Positions 19,301 through 29,129 of a DNA stretch of 64,000 bases are shown here, piece by piece. This DNA comes from Metridium senile (taxonomy: Eukaryota > Cnidaria > Anthozoa > Actiniaria > Metridiidae): assembly GCA_949775045.1 (NCBI GenBank), contig OX459101.1, forward strand, positions 259,501 through 323,500. Reading direction: 5' to 3'. The translations under genes were made by a program, and so were the position numbers. The notes under the pieces were generated by a model. It ran no database searches. It was not told where the DNA came from and was given only the letters and a program-made list of their open reading frames with translations. The number at the start of each line of letters is the position of its first letter. Positions within the stretch are counted from its first letter, which is position 1.

Positions 19301-19497
19301 ATATGTTTGCAAGTTGAATCCTTTCAAAATCGCTCACCTGCCCAGCTTCCAAACGAACGGAGATTTTTTCTCAAACCTAAGCGAGGAAGGATGTAAGCCC
19401 TAATACCAGTAATGGTTCCACAGAACAGGCTCAAAGCGTGGTAGGCGAGGAAACTTCCACCAATGATTTGTAGCGCAAAAGGCCAAGAAAATTCCAT
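10338..19497 (-). CDS. HSD17B12: Very-long-chain 3-oxoacyl-CoA reductase / 17-beta-hydroxysteroid dehydrogenase 12 type
   Basis: This is an ER-membrane short-chain dehydrogenase that reduces 3-oxoacyl-CoA with NADPH in very-long-chain fatty acid elongation. Eleven exons in coding order: 19497-19338, 18974-18928, 18359-18284, 17087-16977, 16620-16565, 14788-14744, 14257-14223, 13439-13358, 11843-11778, 11035-10886, 10469-10338. Together they give 960 nt (319 aa plus stop) with every phase matching; human HSD17B12 is 312 aa. A hydrophobic N-terminus (residues 4-36) precedes the cofactor motif TGCTDGIG (56-63), NNVG (133-136) and the catalytic Ser187 (MNISS), Tyr200 and Lys204 (YSASK). LPGMVSR and WYVATKMSKIRK are typical of this family. 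The start ATG (19497) has A at -3 and G at +4; the frame extends upstream only through a TTG. The C-terminus lacks a clear dilysine ER signal. Introns carry MITEs and a LINE remnant. Confidence 0.95.
10495..10860. repeat. CAT/ATC microsatellite in HSD17B12 intron
   Basis: Degenerate ATCATC repeats with CATAGTTATC interruptions fill the last HSD17B12 intron. Part of it is a tandem copy (TCATCATGCTAGTTATC near 10729 and TCATCATGTTAGTTATC near 10793). His-, Ile- or Asp-rich reading frames here are repeat artefacts. Confidence 0.85.
11505..11770. repeat. CATCAT/TATCATCATC microsatellite in HSD17B12 intron
   Basis: A dense run of CATCATCATCTAT-like units lies immediately beside the exon at 11778-11843, on the 3' side in gene orientation. 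It therefore sits next to that exon's splice donor. Confidence 0.85.
11844..13357. other. Long AT-rich HSD17B12 intron, no recognised feature
   Basis: No long reading frame, RNA gene or clear terminal repeats were seen in this intron. The sequence is AT-rich and unique-looking within the window. Confidence 0.5.
13453..13474. repeat. (GATA)n microsatellite
   Basis: Five to six GATA units lie just upstream, in gene orientation, of the exon that carries the catalytic YSASK. Confidence 0.85.
14863..14995. mobile_element. 133 bp MITE with TTAA target duplication
   Basis: The ends GGTTGCCCAGATAAATAG and TATTTAACTGGACAACC are inverted, with inner TCAAAATGTC mirroring GACATTTTGA. TTAA flanks both sides (14859-14862 and 14996-14999). 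It is a piggyBac-style non-autonomous element in an HSD17B12 intron. Confidence 0.8.
15095..15824. mobile_element. 730 bp terminal-inverted-repeat element
   Basis: The termini TGGGAGGTTTTTGTGTGACG and GATTCCATAAAACCTCCCA are inverted and flanked by TA. Both ends also carry GACGT followed by GGCCAG/CTGGCC blocks. No transposase frame is visible. The TA duplication suggests the Tc1/mariner superfamily, but the assignment is weak. Confidence 0.6.
15903..15960 (-). repeat. Probable retroelement 3' tail (AATAAAG then TTGTTATTATT)
   Basis: On the minus strand the sequence reads ...TTAAATAAAGTTGTTATTG followed by TTATTATT, like the 3' tails of LINE copies elsewhere in the window. No coding remnant was identified beside it. 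Confidence 0.3.
16077..16474. repeat. Palindromic MITE, about 400 bp
   Basis: The ends AATTGGCCATGTTCTAAA and TTTAGAACATGGCCAATT are inverted. Homology continues inward to a centre near 16281, where GTATGGTTTGGAGGGA faces TCCCTCCAAACTATAC. The element folds back along almost all its length and lies in an HSD17B12 intron. Confidence 0.8.
17140..17390 (+). mobile_element. CR1/L2-like LINE 3' fragment
   Basis: The plus strand encodes FSVAAPLLWNSLPPSIKD and then FKSNLKTHLFKLFF followed by a stop. This is the conserved C-terminus of CR1/L2-type ORF2 proteins. The 3' UTR then reads AAGCGCTATACAAGCC and ends in a TTATTATTA tail. It is severely 5' truncated and antisense to HSD17B12, in whose intron it lies. 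Confidence 0.75.
17661..17745. repeat. 21 bp tandem repeat, about 4 copies
   Basis: Units of AATTCAAATCAAACAAATTTG repeat with small changes, the last one diverged (AATTCAATTAAAATCAAACA). Confidence 0.8.
18662..18824. mobile_element. Possible hAT-type MITE
   Basis: The element starts with CAGGGCTCGA and ends with TCGAGCCCTG. CAGGG-type ends are common in hAT elements. A clean 8 bp duplication was not found; only CAAAT is shared at both flanks. Confidence 0.4.
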
Positions 19498-20503
19498 CTT
19501 GCAAGAGTTCGAAACCAACGAAAACTGTAGCTCGGCCCAGTTTCTTTATTTTTACGACGAGCGCCTTGTACTGACCGTAAAGGATGATGGGAGTTCAAGT
19601 AAAAAAATGAACGAAATTTTTGATCACAATAAAGAACGGAAAAACTGAAAAAAAGAATTTTGATGTTAAAATTGAGTTATTGGAATAAGATAAAATTAGA
19701 ATGAATTATAAAATATAATAAAACTGAAAATAAATTAAAATAAGGAAAAATATATATTATCGGCATAAAGATGAAATTAGACAAAATAAAAAAAGAAATT
19801 AGAAAAAAATTGAAACTGAAAAATCGGTCCGTCTTTGTACAGCCGTTCCCACCCCTTCCCCCTAAAATAGTTAAAATAGAGCAAAAATAATAGTTCACAT
19901 TTTAGAGTGATTTTGAACGATTCGAATTTCCATGCCTGCAGTAGTTTCTAGCATACGTATATTTATTTTGATACTATGGAAAGCAGGTGAAAAATTGAAT
20001 TGTTCAAATCACTCTAAAGCGGTAGTGTCGTTAGTATTCTTATTAATTGTTTGTACTATGATTTGTCAGATTTGTGATTTGTGATCAGTACCCCCTCTCC
20101 CTGTGTTGAAGCAATTGTTGAAGCAATTAGCTAACCTACTGGGATTGTAAGATAATCAACTACTGAAAGAAAAACTGAGAAAAGAAGAAGATAAAGTAGA
20201 AGATCAGAAGAAGAAAATAAAAAGATTGTACGACATATTTTCTAAATCTGGTGCAACGTAGTATCTTGTGTAGTCTCCCCCGCAGCCGTTTTAGAGCGTT
20301 GCCTGGCGACACTAAAAACAGCTGCTTCCACGCATTAGTACTAGACGAAAGAATACCAGCGGCTTTACAGACATGAGTGATTTACTGTGAACTACGTATA
20401 TATACGCTACTCGGAATTCTAAATTAAATTTTCCTACAATAAAAGATACCAAATCACTAGTTTTTACCGCTGAGAGATACGAAGATCAAACCCAATACCG
20501 CCT

Positions 20504-20505
<2 letters not shown>

Positions 20506-20536
<31 letters not shown>
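20506..20536. repeat. Poly-C homopolymer
   Basis: About 30 consecutive C residues precede GCGGGC. The length may be unreliable in an assembly. Confidence 0.9.
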
Positions 20537-20537
<1 letters not shown>

Positions 20538-20917
20538 CGGGCTTTCGCTTTATTTCCCTGTACTAAACAAAAGCACGAACGTCACAGTCGATCAATTATT
20601 TATCACAAGATAACTATGCTATGATTTTAAAAATCTTAATAAAATGATTTTTTTCGCGATTTCAGATCAAATGCGAATGCATGATCTTTGCCATGACTAA
20701 ATTTGAAGAACACATCTCAAATCTTGGGCGGTGTGCGGTCTCAAGCCGAGCACACCGTATCCAAAAATGGTGTTGTGTTTTTTCATGTTTATTGTTTTCG
20801 CATACGATATGGTCGATATAGGTTATAACTTAAGAGAGAGCTACATATTTTTTTACACATCGTAAGATTTAATGCTATGCACTTAAAAGTATATTTTTTA
20901 CGGAAATGTTTGAACCG

Positions 20918-20961
20918 GCCACGACGTTTCGACTTTTACTGTATAGCCTTTATCAGGCGAT
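20918..20961 (-). ncRNA. Hammerhead-ribozyme-like relic
   Basis: On the minus strand ATCGC is followed by CTGATAA (20956-20950), a potential stem II (GGCT pairing with AGTC) and then GAAACGTC (20930-20923) followed by GTGG. This copies the layout of the motif at 46256-46299, but the core CTGATGA is changed to CTGATAA, which should abolish catalysis. It is probably a decayed Penelope-like or related repeat end. Confidence 0.45.
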
Positions 20962-21381
20962 ACTGTAAACTTGCATTGTCTCGTGTATAGTATTCAGAAT
21001 GGATGTCTTCTATACAGGCATTCAGTGAATAATTAAATAGGATTACCAAGTCTACACAGCATATATGTGCGTAATGCATGCCTGACAAAATTATTAACAA
21101 GTTTATTTTTTGAAACGCACAAAAAATCAGCTGATTGCTTTCAGATACATATGCGATTACTTAATATTTTTGTCAGTTAATTCTGCAATATTTCCTTTTT
21201 GTCACAAGCAGGATTCAAAAGTATAACAAAGTGCTTGAAGTTGATAGAGTTAGGCAAATCTTAAGCTAGTACGTTAATAATTCATAGTTGGATATCGGCT
21301 TGACGTTTGAATAATGATAATTGATTGAATGCTTTCAGTCCACTTTGAACATCTTAACCGATCAACAGGATCAGCATAGCC

Positions 21382-23595
21382 ATGAACGCACAGGAGCTCT
21401 GCGTCTTCTATCTCATCCTAAACATTATCAAAACAGTTAAAACAATGGATATCATCAAATCTCAGGGAGGTTTTCAGTTCGGTAACTTTGCTAAAACCGC
21501 AGAAGGACATGTTTTGGTCAAGAATGAGAGTCTCTTGTCAAGAACATTGAATACTACTGAAGTGATGTGTATGTTTGAGTGTGTCAAGCATCCAAAGTGC
21601 TTGTCTGTTAATGTGATTCCACTTATCAACCCGTGGCTTCAGTGTGAGATGTTCAACTGGACAGCAAAGAATTTGAGTAGATTTCTTGAGCCAAAAGGAG
21701 ATGCTTATCACTCTACACTGCAGGTAATGAATTAGGATAGAACTCCTTCTTGAGATGAATACAAATACTACGCCGAACCATTTCCACATCTTTGCATGAT
21801 ATCAAATTACCTTTTTCAATGTCACATGTGGGATCCAGTAAAGACTTTTGATTTAATATATTTGATTTAAGTACAGTTCATAAACAATTCGATTTAGTGT
21901 TGGGGGATATAATTATGAAATGCTGTTTCAGTTGTGAATAACAAATCTCAAAATGTTACCCCCATTACATATATATAGTTTAATAGCGCTATACAATAAG
22001 AACATAAGGGAAATTTTAAAGTAAAGGACAACATTTTAAGCTAACTTCCAGAGAGCCGACGGTGTTGATATATGTACATACGTACTTTTTCCATTTCCCT
22101 CAGCTCTAGAACAAATGAGTATTCTGACAAAAGTATATTTTAGAACAATAACTTTATTATCAATTGACCACCATGAGAACATGGTGTTTACTTGATGTTT
22201 TTGATATTTTTTTGTTTAATCATATTCATTTATATTTTTCTTTCCAAAGGGCGTTTGCTTGAATGGTGGGACGTGTGTACAGTTAATATCAGGGACATGC
22301 CAGTGCGAATGTCCTAATGGATTCAAGGGCAGCAGCTGTGAAATAGGTATGTGAGATGTTTGTTTTACATGGCAACTGATAATGTTAACTCTCTCGTTTT
22401 CTTCTTATTCTATATTTCCCCAACCTTCCTTTCCCCAACCTTCATTTCCCCAACCTTCATTTCCCCAATCTTCCTTTCCCCAACCTTCCTTTCCCCAACT
22501 TCCTTTCCCCAACCTTCATTTCCCCAACCTTTCACTTGCTTGGATGCCGGATCACAAAACAATGGCCAGTTCCAAGACGAAACTCTAACCTTAACCCAAA
22601 TACCCTTGATTCTTTTATTTATCAAGCCAAACTTAGAACGTTAACTCTACTTGAAACCATTGTTTTGTGATCATCCATGCCAAGTGATTTCGGGAAAGTT
22701 CTATTATTGTCCCTATGCCAACTCCCATTGTGTGACTGTAGTCTGTTGTTAAAACCCCGCTTGTTTTAGAGGTAAATAATTGTGATGGGGGGGCAAAGTG
22801 TATCAAATATTTGAGCCTCAAACTATCGATCTCACTGTTTTTCCTTGCAACATCTGCCCAAGTTTCTCCTAATTAGTTAGTATACGGGTATAAGATTTTC
22901 ACCCGAATAAAAATATGTTTTCTTGAATTGTTAAGTAAGCTTAATGTGTTTTTCTTTAATTGCTAGGTCCGTATCAAGACTGTTCTGCATTACAATCAGC
23001 AGGCTTTCACTCCAGTGGTATCTATGAAGTCGACCCAGACGGTAAAGGTAGATTCCTTGTGTACTGTGATATGGTTTCTGAAGGGGGAGGGTGGACGGTC
23101 ATTCATAACCGATCAGTTGATGGTTCCGTCAGTTTCAAGCACAATTGGAACGAGTACAAAGCTGGTTTCGGAGACATGAAAAACGGTGAATTTTGGTTGG
23201 GTAATGATAACATCCATCGATTGACTGCAGCCCGACCGGCCACGAAACTTTTCATTCCATTAGTAGACACAAATGGTTTAGAATTCTACGCCAAGTACTC
23301 TACGTTCTCCGTCGCGAGCGAGAGTGATTTATATCGTTTGAAAGTGTTCGGGTACTCTGGAACTGCAGGTGACTCATTGGATCATTCTAAGTCTGCCTGG
23401 AAGTCGAACGGTATGGCATTTAGCACTCCTGATCGTGACAATGATCGGTACTCGGGTCATTGCGCTGGTTCAACTTCTGGATGGTGGTTCAACTGGTGTG
23501 CTGCTGGCTCTTTGAATGGTCCTTCAATGGCATGGCTTACTTTGTCAAATAAAAACATGAAAAAGGCATCCATGAAAATTAAACCTTCCGCTTGA
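21382..23595 (+). CDS. Secreted PAN-EGF-fibrinogen-related protein, copy A
   Basis: Three exons (21382-21723, 22250-22346, 22967-23595) join in phases 0 and 1 to give 355 aa. Residues 1-21 form a signal peptide. Residues 22-114 are a PAN/apple-like domain ([12 protein letters not shown], then LQCEMF). Residues 115-146 are one EGF repeat with six cysteines (GVCLNGGTC...CQCECP...SSCE). Residues 147-355 are a fibrinogen-related domain with [23 protein letters not shown] and the calcium-site region [14 protein letters not shown]. Such proteins are secreted and often bind carbohydrate or acetylated ligands; the ligand here is unknown. Copy A differs from the others in its signal peptide (MNAQELCVFYL) and EGF (CECPNG rather than CACPTG). 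No TATA box lies at the position used in copies B to D. Reading past exon 1 gives VMN and a stop. Domain calls are firm; function is inferred. Confidence 0.93.
22424..22535. repeat. 15 bp tandem repeat in intron 2 of copy A
   Basis: About seven units of CCTTC(C/A)TTTCCCCAA form a polypyrimidine-rich tract. Copies B, C and D have pentamer satellites in the corresponding intron instead. Confidence 0.85.
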
Positions 23596-24432
23596 AACAA
23601 ACAGAATATTTGCACAATCCTCCTCTTTGAAGACCTTTTACCAAATAGAGAGCCATGAGCTAATACAACAACAGCACTGAACTGGTCAATGATAGAAAAT
23701 ATGCAGGAAAACAGAAAAACCCGATACCTCTGAACACAACGTATATACATCTACAGAACATTTACAGTTCACTGAAATCGTTTGTTAAAACAAACTCTAG
23801 CTTCGCCCCGCTTTTTTAGATGATATTGCACATTGGAAAGACTGTAAATTATCTGTAAATAGTGCACAAATACTGCACTGTATTTAGAAAGGATCGAATG
23901 AATGAATGAATGAATGAATGGATGGATGGATGGATGAATGGATGAATGAATGAATGAATGGAAGGGTCACTGTAGGCTAGTCTATACTTCAACTATACAT
24001 TTGTAAGTTACTATTTGACGTCGTGATAGTAGGAGTCGTTGGTCAATTCGGCATAGACCATAAATAATAGAAAATGAGTTCTATTATTAGTATTTTTATA
24101 TTTGCACTGCCATATGAAAAAACCTCCTGAAATAGGCATGTTTGAAAGGTTTTGATGCTCTGGCTAAAATACCAATGATGTTATGCTAAATGAAAAATGT
24201 AGAGATTTATATGTAATTTTCTGCTGGGGCCTTTGATGCCTCGTTTTCTCTGATTTTTCAAATTCATATATCCTCTAGCTTGCAAATTTGATCATTTTTT
24301 CTCAAACTTTCACAATTTATTGTTATGGTGAAAGCCTATCATATATGATAGCTATGTTTTTTCTTAAAATATCAATTTAAATATTATGATAATTAGTGGC
24401 GGCCATTGATGAAAGTCGTGTACAGCCAGTGC
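23596..24432. repeat. 3' flank of copy A, duplicated beside copy B
   Basis: This flank matches the copy B flank (41105-41627, 42365-42490 and 43880-44106) nearly base for base. It includes the GAATGAATG microsatellite, the GTTATGCTAAATGAAAA block and the TTTTCTGCTGGGGCCTTTGA block. Copy B has extra insertions between these blocks. This shows that copies A and B share a duplicated 3' end reaching at least 800 bp past the stop codon. Confidence 0.85.
23895..23960. repeat. (GAAT)n microsatellite, copy A
   Basis: GAATGAATG units with GGAT variants lie about 300 bp after the copy A stop. The same locus in copy B (41411-41495) is longer and purer; copy C keeps only about two units near 55848. Confidence 0.9.
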
Positions 24433-25450
24433 CTATATACATACATTTATTATATGACTGGTTAATTTCGTGCAATCTGATTGGCTCGCGCGCGGGCTGT
24501 ATTTTGCGTATCACGGACCACGGGCTATATTTTTTATCTGCCGGACCTGTGTCCCGGATGTAGTAAGCTTCGCGTTTTTTTCGCGCAAGATTCAAACTCT
24601 GTTGTCTTTCTGTCTTTACTGAATGCGATAAAATAAACAAAAACCGACTGACTGATCAGTGAAAATCAAGGGCTAAGTGGCGAGCATCCCTAGTTTTTGT
24701 AAACATTTTGACAAGCAAAAGTTGAGAAAATCAAATAAGAAATATTGCAAAAAAATACACGAGAGAATACACAAAAGTTTGTAAGAATACACTAAAGTTG
24801 TTTTTAATTCTCTACAGAACATAACATTCGTTTACATACCTCAATAATAGTTGAAAAATATACTTTTAGTTTTCATCTATCCTTGTAAACAACACCCGAC
24901 GGCGGTGAGTTGAGCTATCTCATCGCGTACAATTGCCTATCAATTTGGGTCACGCGGGTGTCGGAAAATAAAGCCAACAAATTATTATAGTAAACATGTT
25001 AAAAGGACGCTGCGTACATTTTTTATTTTAAAATAAGGGGAAAATAAATAATTCTTAAAAAAAACGCGAAAAACTGGCTAAATTACAATTTTCGTACCCA
25101 GGCCGCGCGCGGTCAAATCGCCAGTCCTCTGTGCACTTTTTCGCTGGATTTTACCGTGTTGGTACCAAATGACTGGGTTTCCTGTGCAATATACAGGCTT
25201 GGCTACCAACGTTTTAAGATGGCCGACGAAGAAAAGCTTTACAACATCGAAAACAAATGCTGGTTTATCGATGTTTACGTTGAGTTATGGCGTACCGACC
25301 AATCTAGAAAAACCTCAAAAAATCTGTTGATGGATTCTTCTAAATATAAAAGCAGTATTTCTATTCAAAAGAGCAATATAAAGAGAAGAAAATTCCGATG
25401 TTACATTTTTTATGAACGGCATTGCTAAGACATACCATGTCGTTTCTTCC
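24433..25450. other. Intergenic, no recognised gene; one short ORF
   Basis: The segment has CpG-containing stretches (GGCTCGCGCGCGGGC near 24482, GGCCGCGCGCGG near 25101). A 69-codon ORF (25219-25428, starting MADEEKLYNIENK) has a fair start context (AAGATGG) but matches no family I recognise. It sits next to the dispersed repeat at 25450-25860 and may be part of a mobile element. Confidence 0.3.
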
Positions 25451-25860
25451 TTCAATGTCGCACTTGTGTCGCACTGTAATAAGTATTATCAAAACTACTT
25501 CACTACTACACTGACCTAATAATAATTGATATTTATAATTTTTAAATAAGTTTACATTTCAAATAAGTATTATCAAAGTTCCTTCTCAAAACACTAACTT
25601 TATAATTATTGTTATTAGTGTAAATACGCAGGTGAAAATCTCGCGCGCTGATTGGTTCGATAACTAGTCACCTTCAGCTTTTCGCGCGCTTTTAGAAATA
25701 ATTAATGAAGATTTTTTCTTCTATTTACATTTTGAAAGAATCACCTTTGTATTTATACTAAAACAATTATTCTCCTCAGGCTCGATAAATATCGATGATT
25801 AATCACCTTGGTTGTCATGGTTATTATTCGTCGATATTTTCCTCGTAATCGGTGAATTTT
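25450..25860. repeat. Dispersed repeat, copy 1 (second copy 45822-46190)
   Basis: The blocks GTAATAAGTATTATCAAAAC, AATACGCAGGTGAAAATCTC, CGCGCGCTGATTGGTTCGAT and TCGATAAATATCGATGATTA occur in the same order in both copies. The motif ACGCAGGTGA...GCGCGCTGATTGG is found a third time at 42703-42740. It is probably a non-autonomous DNA element family. Confidence 0.75.
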
Positions 25861-26008
25861 GGTTAATTAAATATTGAAAAACTATAAAACGTGTAAAATG
25901 CAAACTAATTTACAAATAAAACAACAATATCCCACGACTGTTCTTTATAAATGATTGTCCATAAACCTCGTATATAAATAGATAAGATAAAGTTATATAT
26001 AATTAATA

Positions 26009-26179
26009 GAGCGGTTTTCGTACGAGTGGGAAACTGATCGTACCGTACCGTGTCTACCGTAGCCGTAACCGTAACCGCGTAAGTTCTATAAAAACATTCG
26101 AAAATTCTACAGTAACAGTACCGTAACTGTGCGGTAAATATTACGGCGCGCCAGTTTCCCACTCATACGAAAACCGCTC
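26009..26179. mobile_element. 171 bp MITE with TA target duplication
   Basis: The ends GAGCGGTTTTCGTACGAG and CTCATACGAAAACCGCTC are inverted over about 29 bp (through GTGGGAAACTG/CAGTTTCCCAC). TA flanks both sides (26007-26008 and 26180-26181). The interior has repeats of ACCGTA/CCGTAAC. The TA duplication suggests Tc1/mariner mobilisation. Confidence 0.8.
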
Positions 26180-26563
26180 TATGAATATTTTTTCAAAATT
26201 GATCATGATTGACAACGTTGTTCAGACCATGCATTTTTAGTTGTATTTACTTATGATATTTATCTATAGGTTATTTGACGTTTGTCTAAAAAAAATGTTT
26301 CTGCAATCCATTTTGTTTTTCTGCAAAAAAAATTTTTTTTTTTTACTCGAAGTGCACGTATATATATTGTGCACAAGCGATTTTTGACAAGAAAAAGGCT
26401 GCACTTTGATATAATCTCACTCGAGTACGGTGATTTTTCATTGCTCATTCTCAAACTCATTAATAATTCATAAGCTAATCAACCAATGTGAGCACACCAT
26501 TTGTACCACGTGCATGGGTTTGATACCCCGATGAAACACGATTATAGGTTGACCGGTGCTTGG

Positions 26564-26593
26564 AATATTTTCATCACTAGTGATGAAAATATT
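26564..26593. repeat. 30 bp perfect palindrome
   Basis: AATATTTTCATCACT reads back as AGTGATGAAAATATT without mismatch, centred on ACTAGT. It is too short for a gene and may be a residual MITE tip or a hairpin. Confidence 0.85.
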
Positions 26594-26740
26594 TCTAAAT
26601 CTACATAGTGGTGGGAAATCTGAAAAGAATTAGTATTCCGTAGTTACCTACCTACCATACTATCCTTTATTATTTTAACCTTTCTACCTAATTTACATTA
26701 TTATTATTTTTACATTATTATTTTTTTCCTTTTTTTATTG

Positions 26741-26812
26741 GCGTGTCCGAGTCTCGAACCTGCAACCCTTGGAGTTGAATTCCCTCTTCATACCAGCTGA
26801 GCTATTGGTGAT
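26741..26812 (-). repeat. tRNA-like sequence with unpaired acceptor 5' half
   Basis: On the minus strand the blocks TAGCTCAGCTGG (box A) and GGTTCGAGACTC (box B) are present, and the 3' acceptor half reads CGGACAC. The 5' half would need to be GTGTCCG, but ACCAA precedes TAGCTC, so the stem cannot form. The anticodon arm is also irregular. It is probably a tRNA pseudogene or tRNA-derived SINE. Confidence 0.5.
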
Positions 26813-27207
26813 TTGGTTGGCAAAGTAGAGTCTTATTTCCCACGCCATCAAATACTCTGTATATATTATATCAGAAATTACACTGACGTCAAGTACTCAC
26901 ATAAATGAACTTTATTCGCATCTTTAATGATACCTACTGAAGTTACAACTTATATTTAAATGACAATTTGGATTATTTTCTAAAGAAAATGAAAAAAAAC
27001 TACTTATGTAGGTAGTTACACGGTTATATCTAGAGTACAATTTGAAATATTACTCAACTGAACTTAAAGGAACATTTTCTAAGCCTTTTTGAACAACTTC
27101 AAGTAAGAATCCCGTAACACTCCTTATAAACCCTACAGTATTTCGAAATCCAATAAATTCCGCACGAGAGGAATTCAAAATAACTCTCATAATCCCAGGC
27201 AACATAA

Positions 27208-27445
27208 GGGGTGGACCATTTCACTTTTGAGGGGGGGGGGGTGGATGATTTTGTCCGTGCAGGAAATTTTTTTTAGCCCGCTGGCATGTGCACGCAATTT
27301 ATTTTATAGAAAAGCAAAGATTTCAGTGACATTCAGTGGAAATTTTGGCTTGCAGGATTTTTTTTTTCGGCCCTTCGGGCCGTGCAGGAAATTTTTTTTC
27401 AAAATCATCCACCCCCCCCCCCTCAAAAGTTAAATGGTCCACCCC
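27208..27445. mobile_element. 238 bp Harbinger-like MITE
   Basis: It begins GGGGTGGACCATTT and ends AAATGGTCCACCCC, with TAA on both sides (27205-27207 and 27446-27448). Inverted homology reaches about 45 bp, including poly-G and poly-C runs and GGATGATTTT/AAAATCATCC. A TWA 3 bp duplication with GGGG-type ends fits the PIF/Harbinger superfamily. Confidence 0.8.
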
Positions 27446-27531
27446 TAATGAGTGACCTATTATATTATAAAGAACTAGCCACATTCCTGCATAATGAATT
27501 ATTTATTCGACTGAGAAGTAATTCCAAAAAG

Positions 27532-27655
27532 CTCGTGCTTCGTGTTTCATTAGGGTTTCTAAACACTCAAAAACAATAAAAGCACTCGGCCTACGGCCCG
27601 TCGTGCTTTCAACTGTTCTATCGTGTTTAGAAACCCTAATGAAACACTCGTACTC
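27532..27655. repeat. Palindromic hairpin repeat
   Basis: GTGTTTCATTAGGGTTTCTA and TAGAAACCCTAATGAAACAC form the arms. The centre AGCACTCGGCCTACGG matches the centre of the hairpin at 9775-9875. Confidence 0.85.
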
Positions 27656-27929
27656 GTTTATGAAATATTGTATGATGATCGTACTTCACCATGCGAAGTT
27701 TGAAGAAAAAAAAACATAGTTACCGTTTTTGCGTTGGTTACGTTGGTTACGTCCTTTACACAATTTGTATTGACACCGGACAGAACAAAATAAATTCCTT
27801 TCGTTCAAAGTCCATAAAAACTAGATACATAGAGACATAGAGACACTAGACAAGTATCTAGTCGTCGTTCTAGCGGGGGTTAACTGTTAACTGAGAAACG
27901 GCTAAACAATTAACTGTTAACTGTGAATT

Positions 27930-28655
27930 CCGTTTCTTTTTTAGCTGATATTTCTCATCTGACGCAAATCCCGTCTTTCTTTCTGCCAACATGCATCCTA
28001 CCCTTTAAACATGCTTTACTTAAGTCTGTGTCTAATGTGATGCATGACGTATCAAATCATTTGGCACCACCAAACATTTCCAATTTATTTACTGCCTCTG
28101 ATCAGATGAATAACTATAAAACCAGATCTTCCTCTAAAGGAAATTATTATGTCAAATATTTACGATTGAATAAACATACAGAAAGAATCGCTCTCGCGGA
28201 CCGACACTAATATTTGGAATAGTATTCCCTTACATTTGCGTAAATTGCCAAAATCCTCTTTTCAAAAAAAACTTTACATGCAAAATTGTGACAAATATTT
28301 TCAGAAAAGGATGACTATGTTGACCTGTCAACTTTAATAACGAAAATTGCCCAAAGCTAAAATTGACATGGATGTTTTATATGTATATTTATTAATTCGC
28401 CTTTTTTTTTTTTTTTTTCTTTCTTTTAATATACTCCTTATATCCTTAACAGTATTTATAATATATTTATATATTTATTAATTCGCCTTTTTTCTCATAA
28501 CGTATATATCTTTTCTGTAATTATGTAAATCAGTATGTAAAATCTCTTATAAACTGAATTTTCAAATTGTAAAATACTTCACTGCTTGCCTCGAATAGTT
28601 ATGCTAACTGAAGCAGTTTATAACTGTATTGTTAAAATGGCAATAAAATAATTGA
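27930..28655 (+). mobile_element. CR1/L2-like LINE 3' fragment
   Basis: The frame starting near 27965 reads TQIPSFFLPTCILPFKHALL and later ISNLFTASDQMNNYKTRSSS. After a frameshift near 28185 it continues NIWNSIPLHLRKLPKSSFQK, the conserved C-terminal block of these LINEs. The 3' UTR ends ...AAAATGGCAATAAAATAATTG with a short ATTG repeat. It is 5' truncated and lies 130 bp before copy B. Confidence 0.65.
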
Positions 28656-28755
28656 TTGATAGTAATGTCTGCGTTGGCAGAAAGTCGAACTGAACAGCAG
28701 TTAGCTAGTTCAGTTAATAATTCATACTGAGTAATTCAGTAGCAATATCAACTCG

Positions 28756-28761
28756 TATATA
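28756..28761 (+). promoter_or_regulatory. TATA box of copy B
   Basis: TATATA within ATCAACTCGTATATAG lies 32 bp before the first ATG of copy B. The same block stands at the same distance before copy D and 38 bp before the start of copy C. Copy A shares the downstream CCACTTTGA and ATCTTAACCGAT but not this TATA. Confidence 0.55.
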
Positions 28762-29129
28762 GCCCACTTTGAGCTGCATCTTAACCGATGAACATGAACG
28801 TTTTCCTTGTCATCCTGAATCTTTTCATAACAGTCAAAACAATGGACATCATCAAATCTCAGGGCGATTTTCAGTTCGGTAACTTTGCTAAAACTGCAGA
28901 AGGACATGTTTTGGTCAAGAATGATAGTCTTGTGTCAAGAACATTGACTCCCAGTGAACAGCTATGTATGTTTGAGTGTGTAAAGCATCCAACGTGCGTG
29001 TCTGTTAATGTGATTCCACTTATCAACTCGTCGCTTCAGTGTGAGATGTTTAGCTGGACAGCGAAGAATTTGAGTAGATTTCTTGTTCCAAAAGGAGATG
29101 CTTATCACGCTACAATGCAGGTAATGAAT

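Larger units (their letters stand above)
19498..21381. other. Intergenic region between HSD17B12 and the first PAN-EGF-fibrinogen gene
   Basis: The two genes diverge from here, so it must hold both promoters. Upstream of the HSD17B12 start, on the minus strand, a TAAAAATAAAG stretch could act as a weak TATA element. The rest holds a poly-C run and a hammerhead-like relic, listed separately. No other gene was seen. Confidence 0.6.

Noticed and set aside
19498..19518. Upstream start for HSD17B12 adding seven residues
   Set aside because: The codon at 19518 is TTG; the ATG at 19497 has a good context and fits the family N-terminus.
22351..22644. Pro/Phe-rich ORF of SPTFISPTFL repeats
   Set aside because: It is read from the 15 bp tandem repeat in intron 2 of copy A.
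28722..28907. Minus-strand ORF at the start of copy B (repeated at 48318-48503 and 60077-60262)
   Set aside because: It is the reverse shadow of exon 1 and its promoter; it recurs only because the exon is duplicated.
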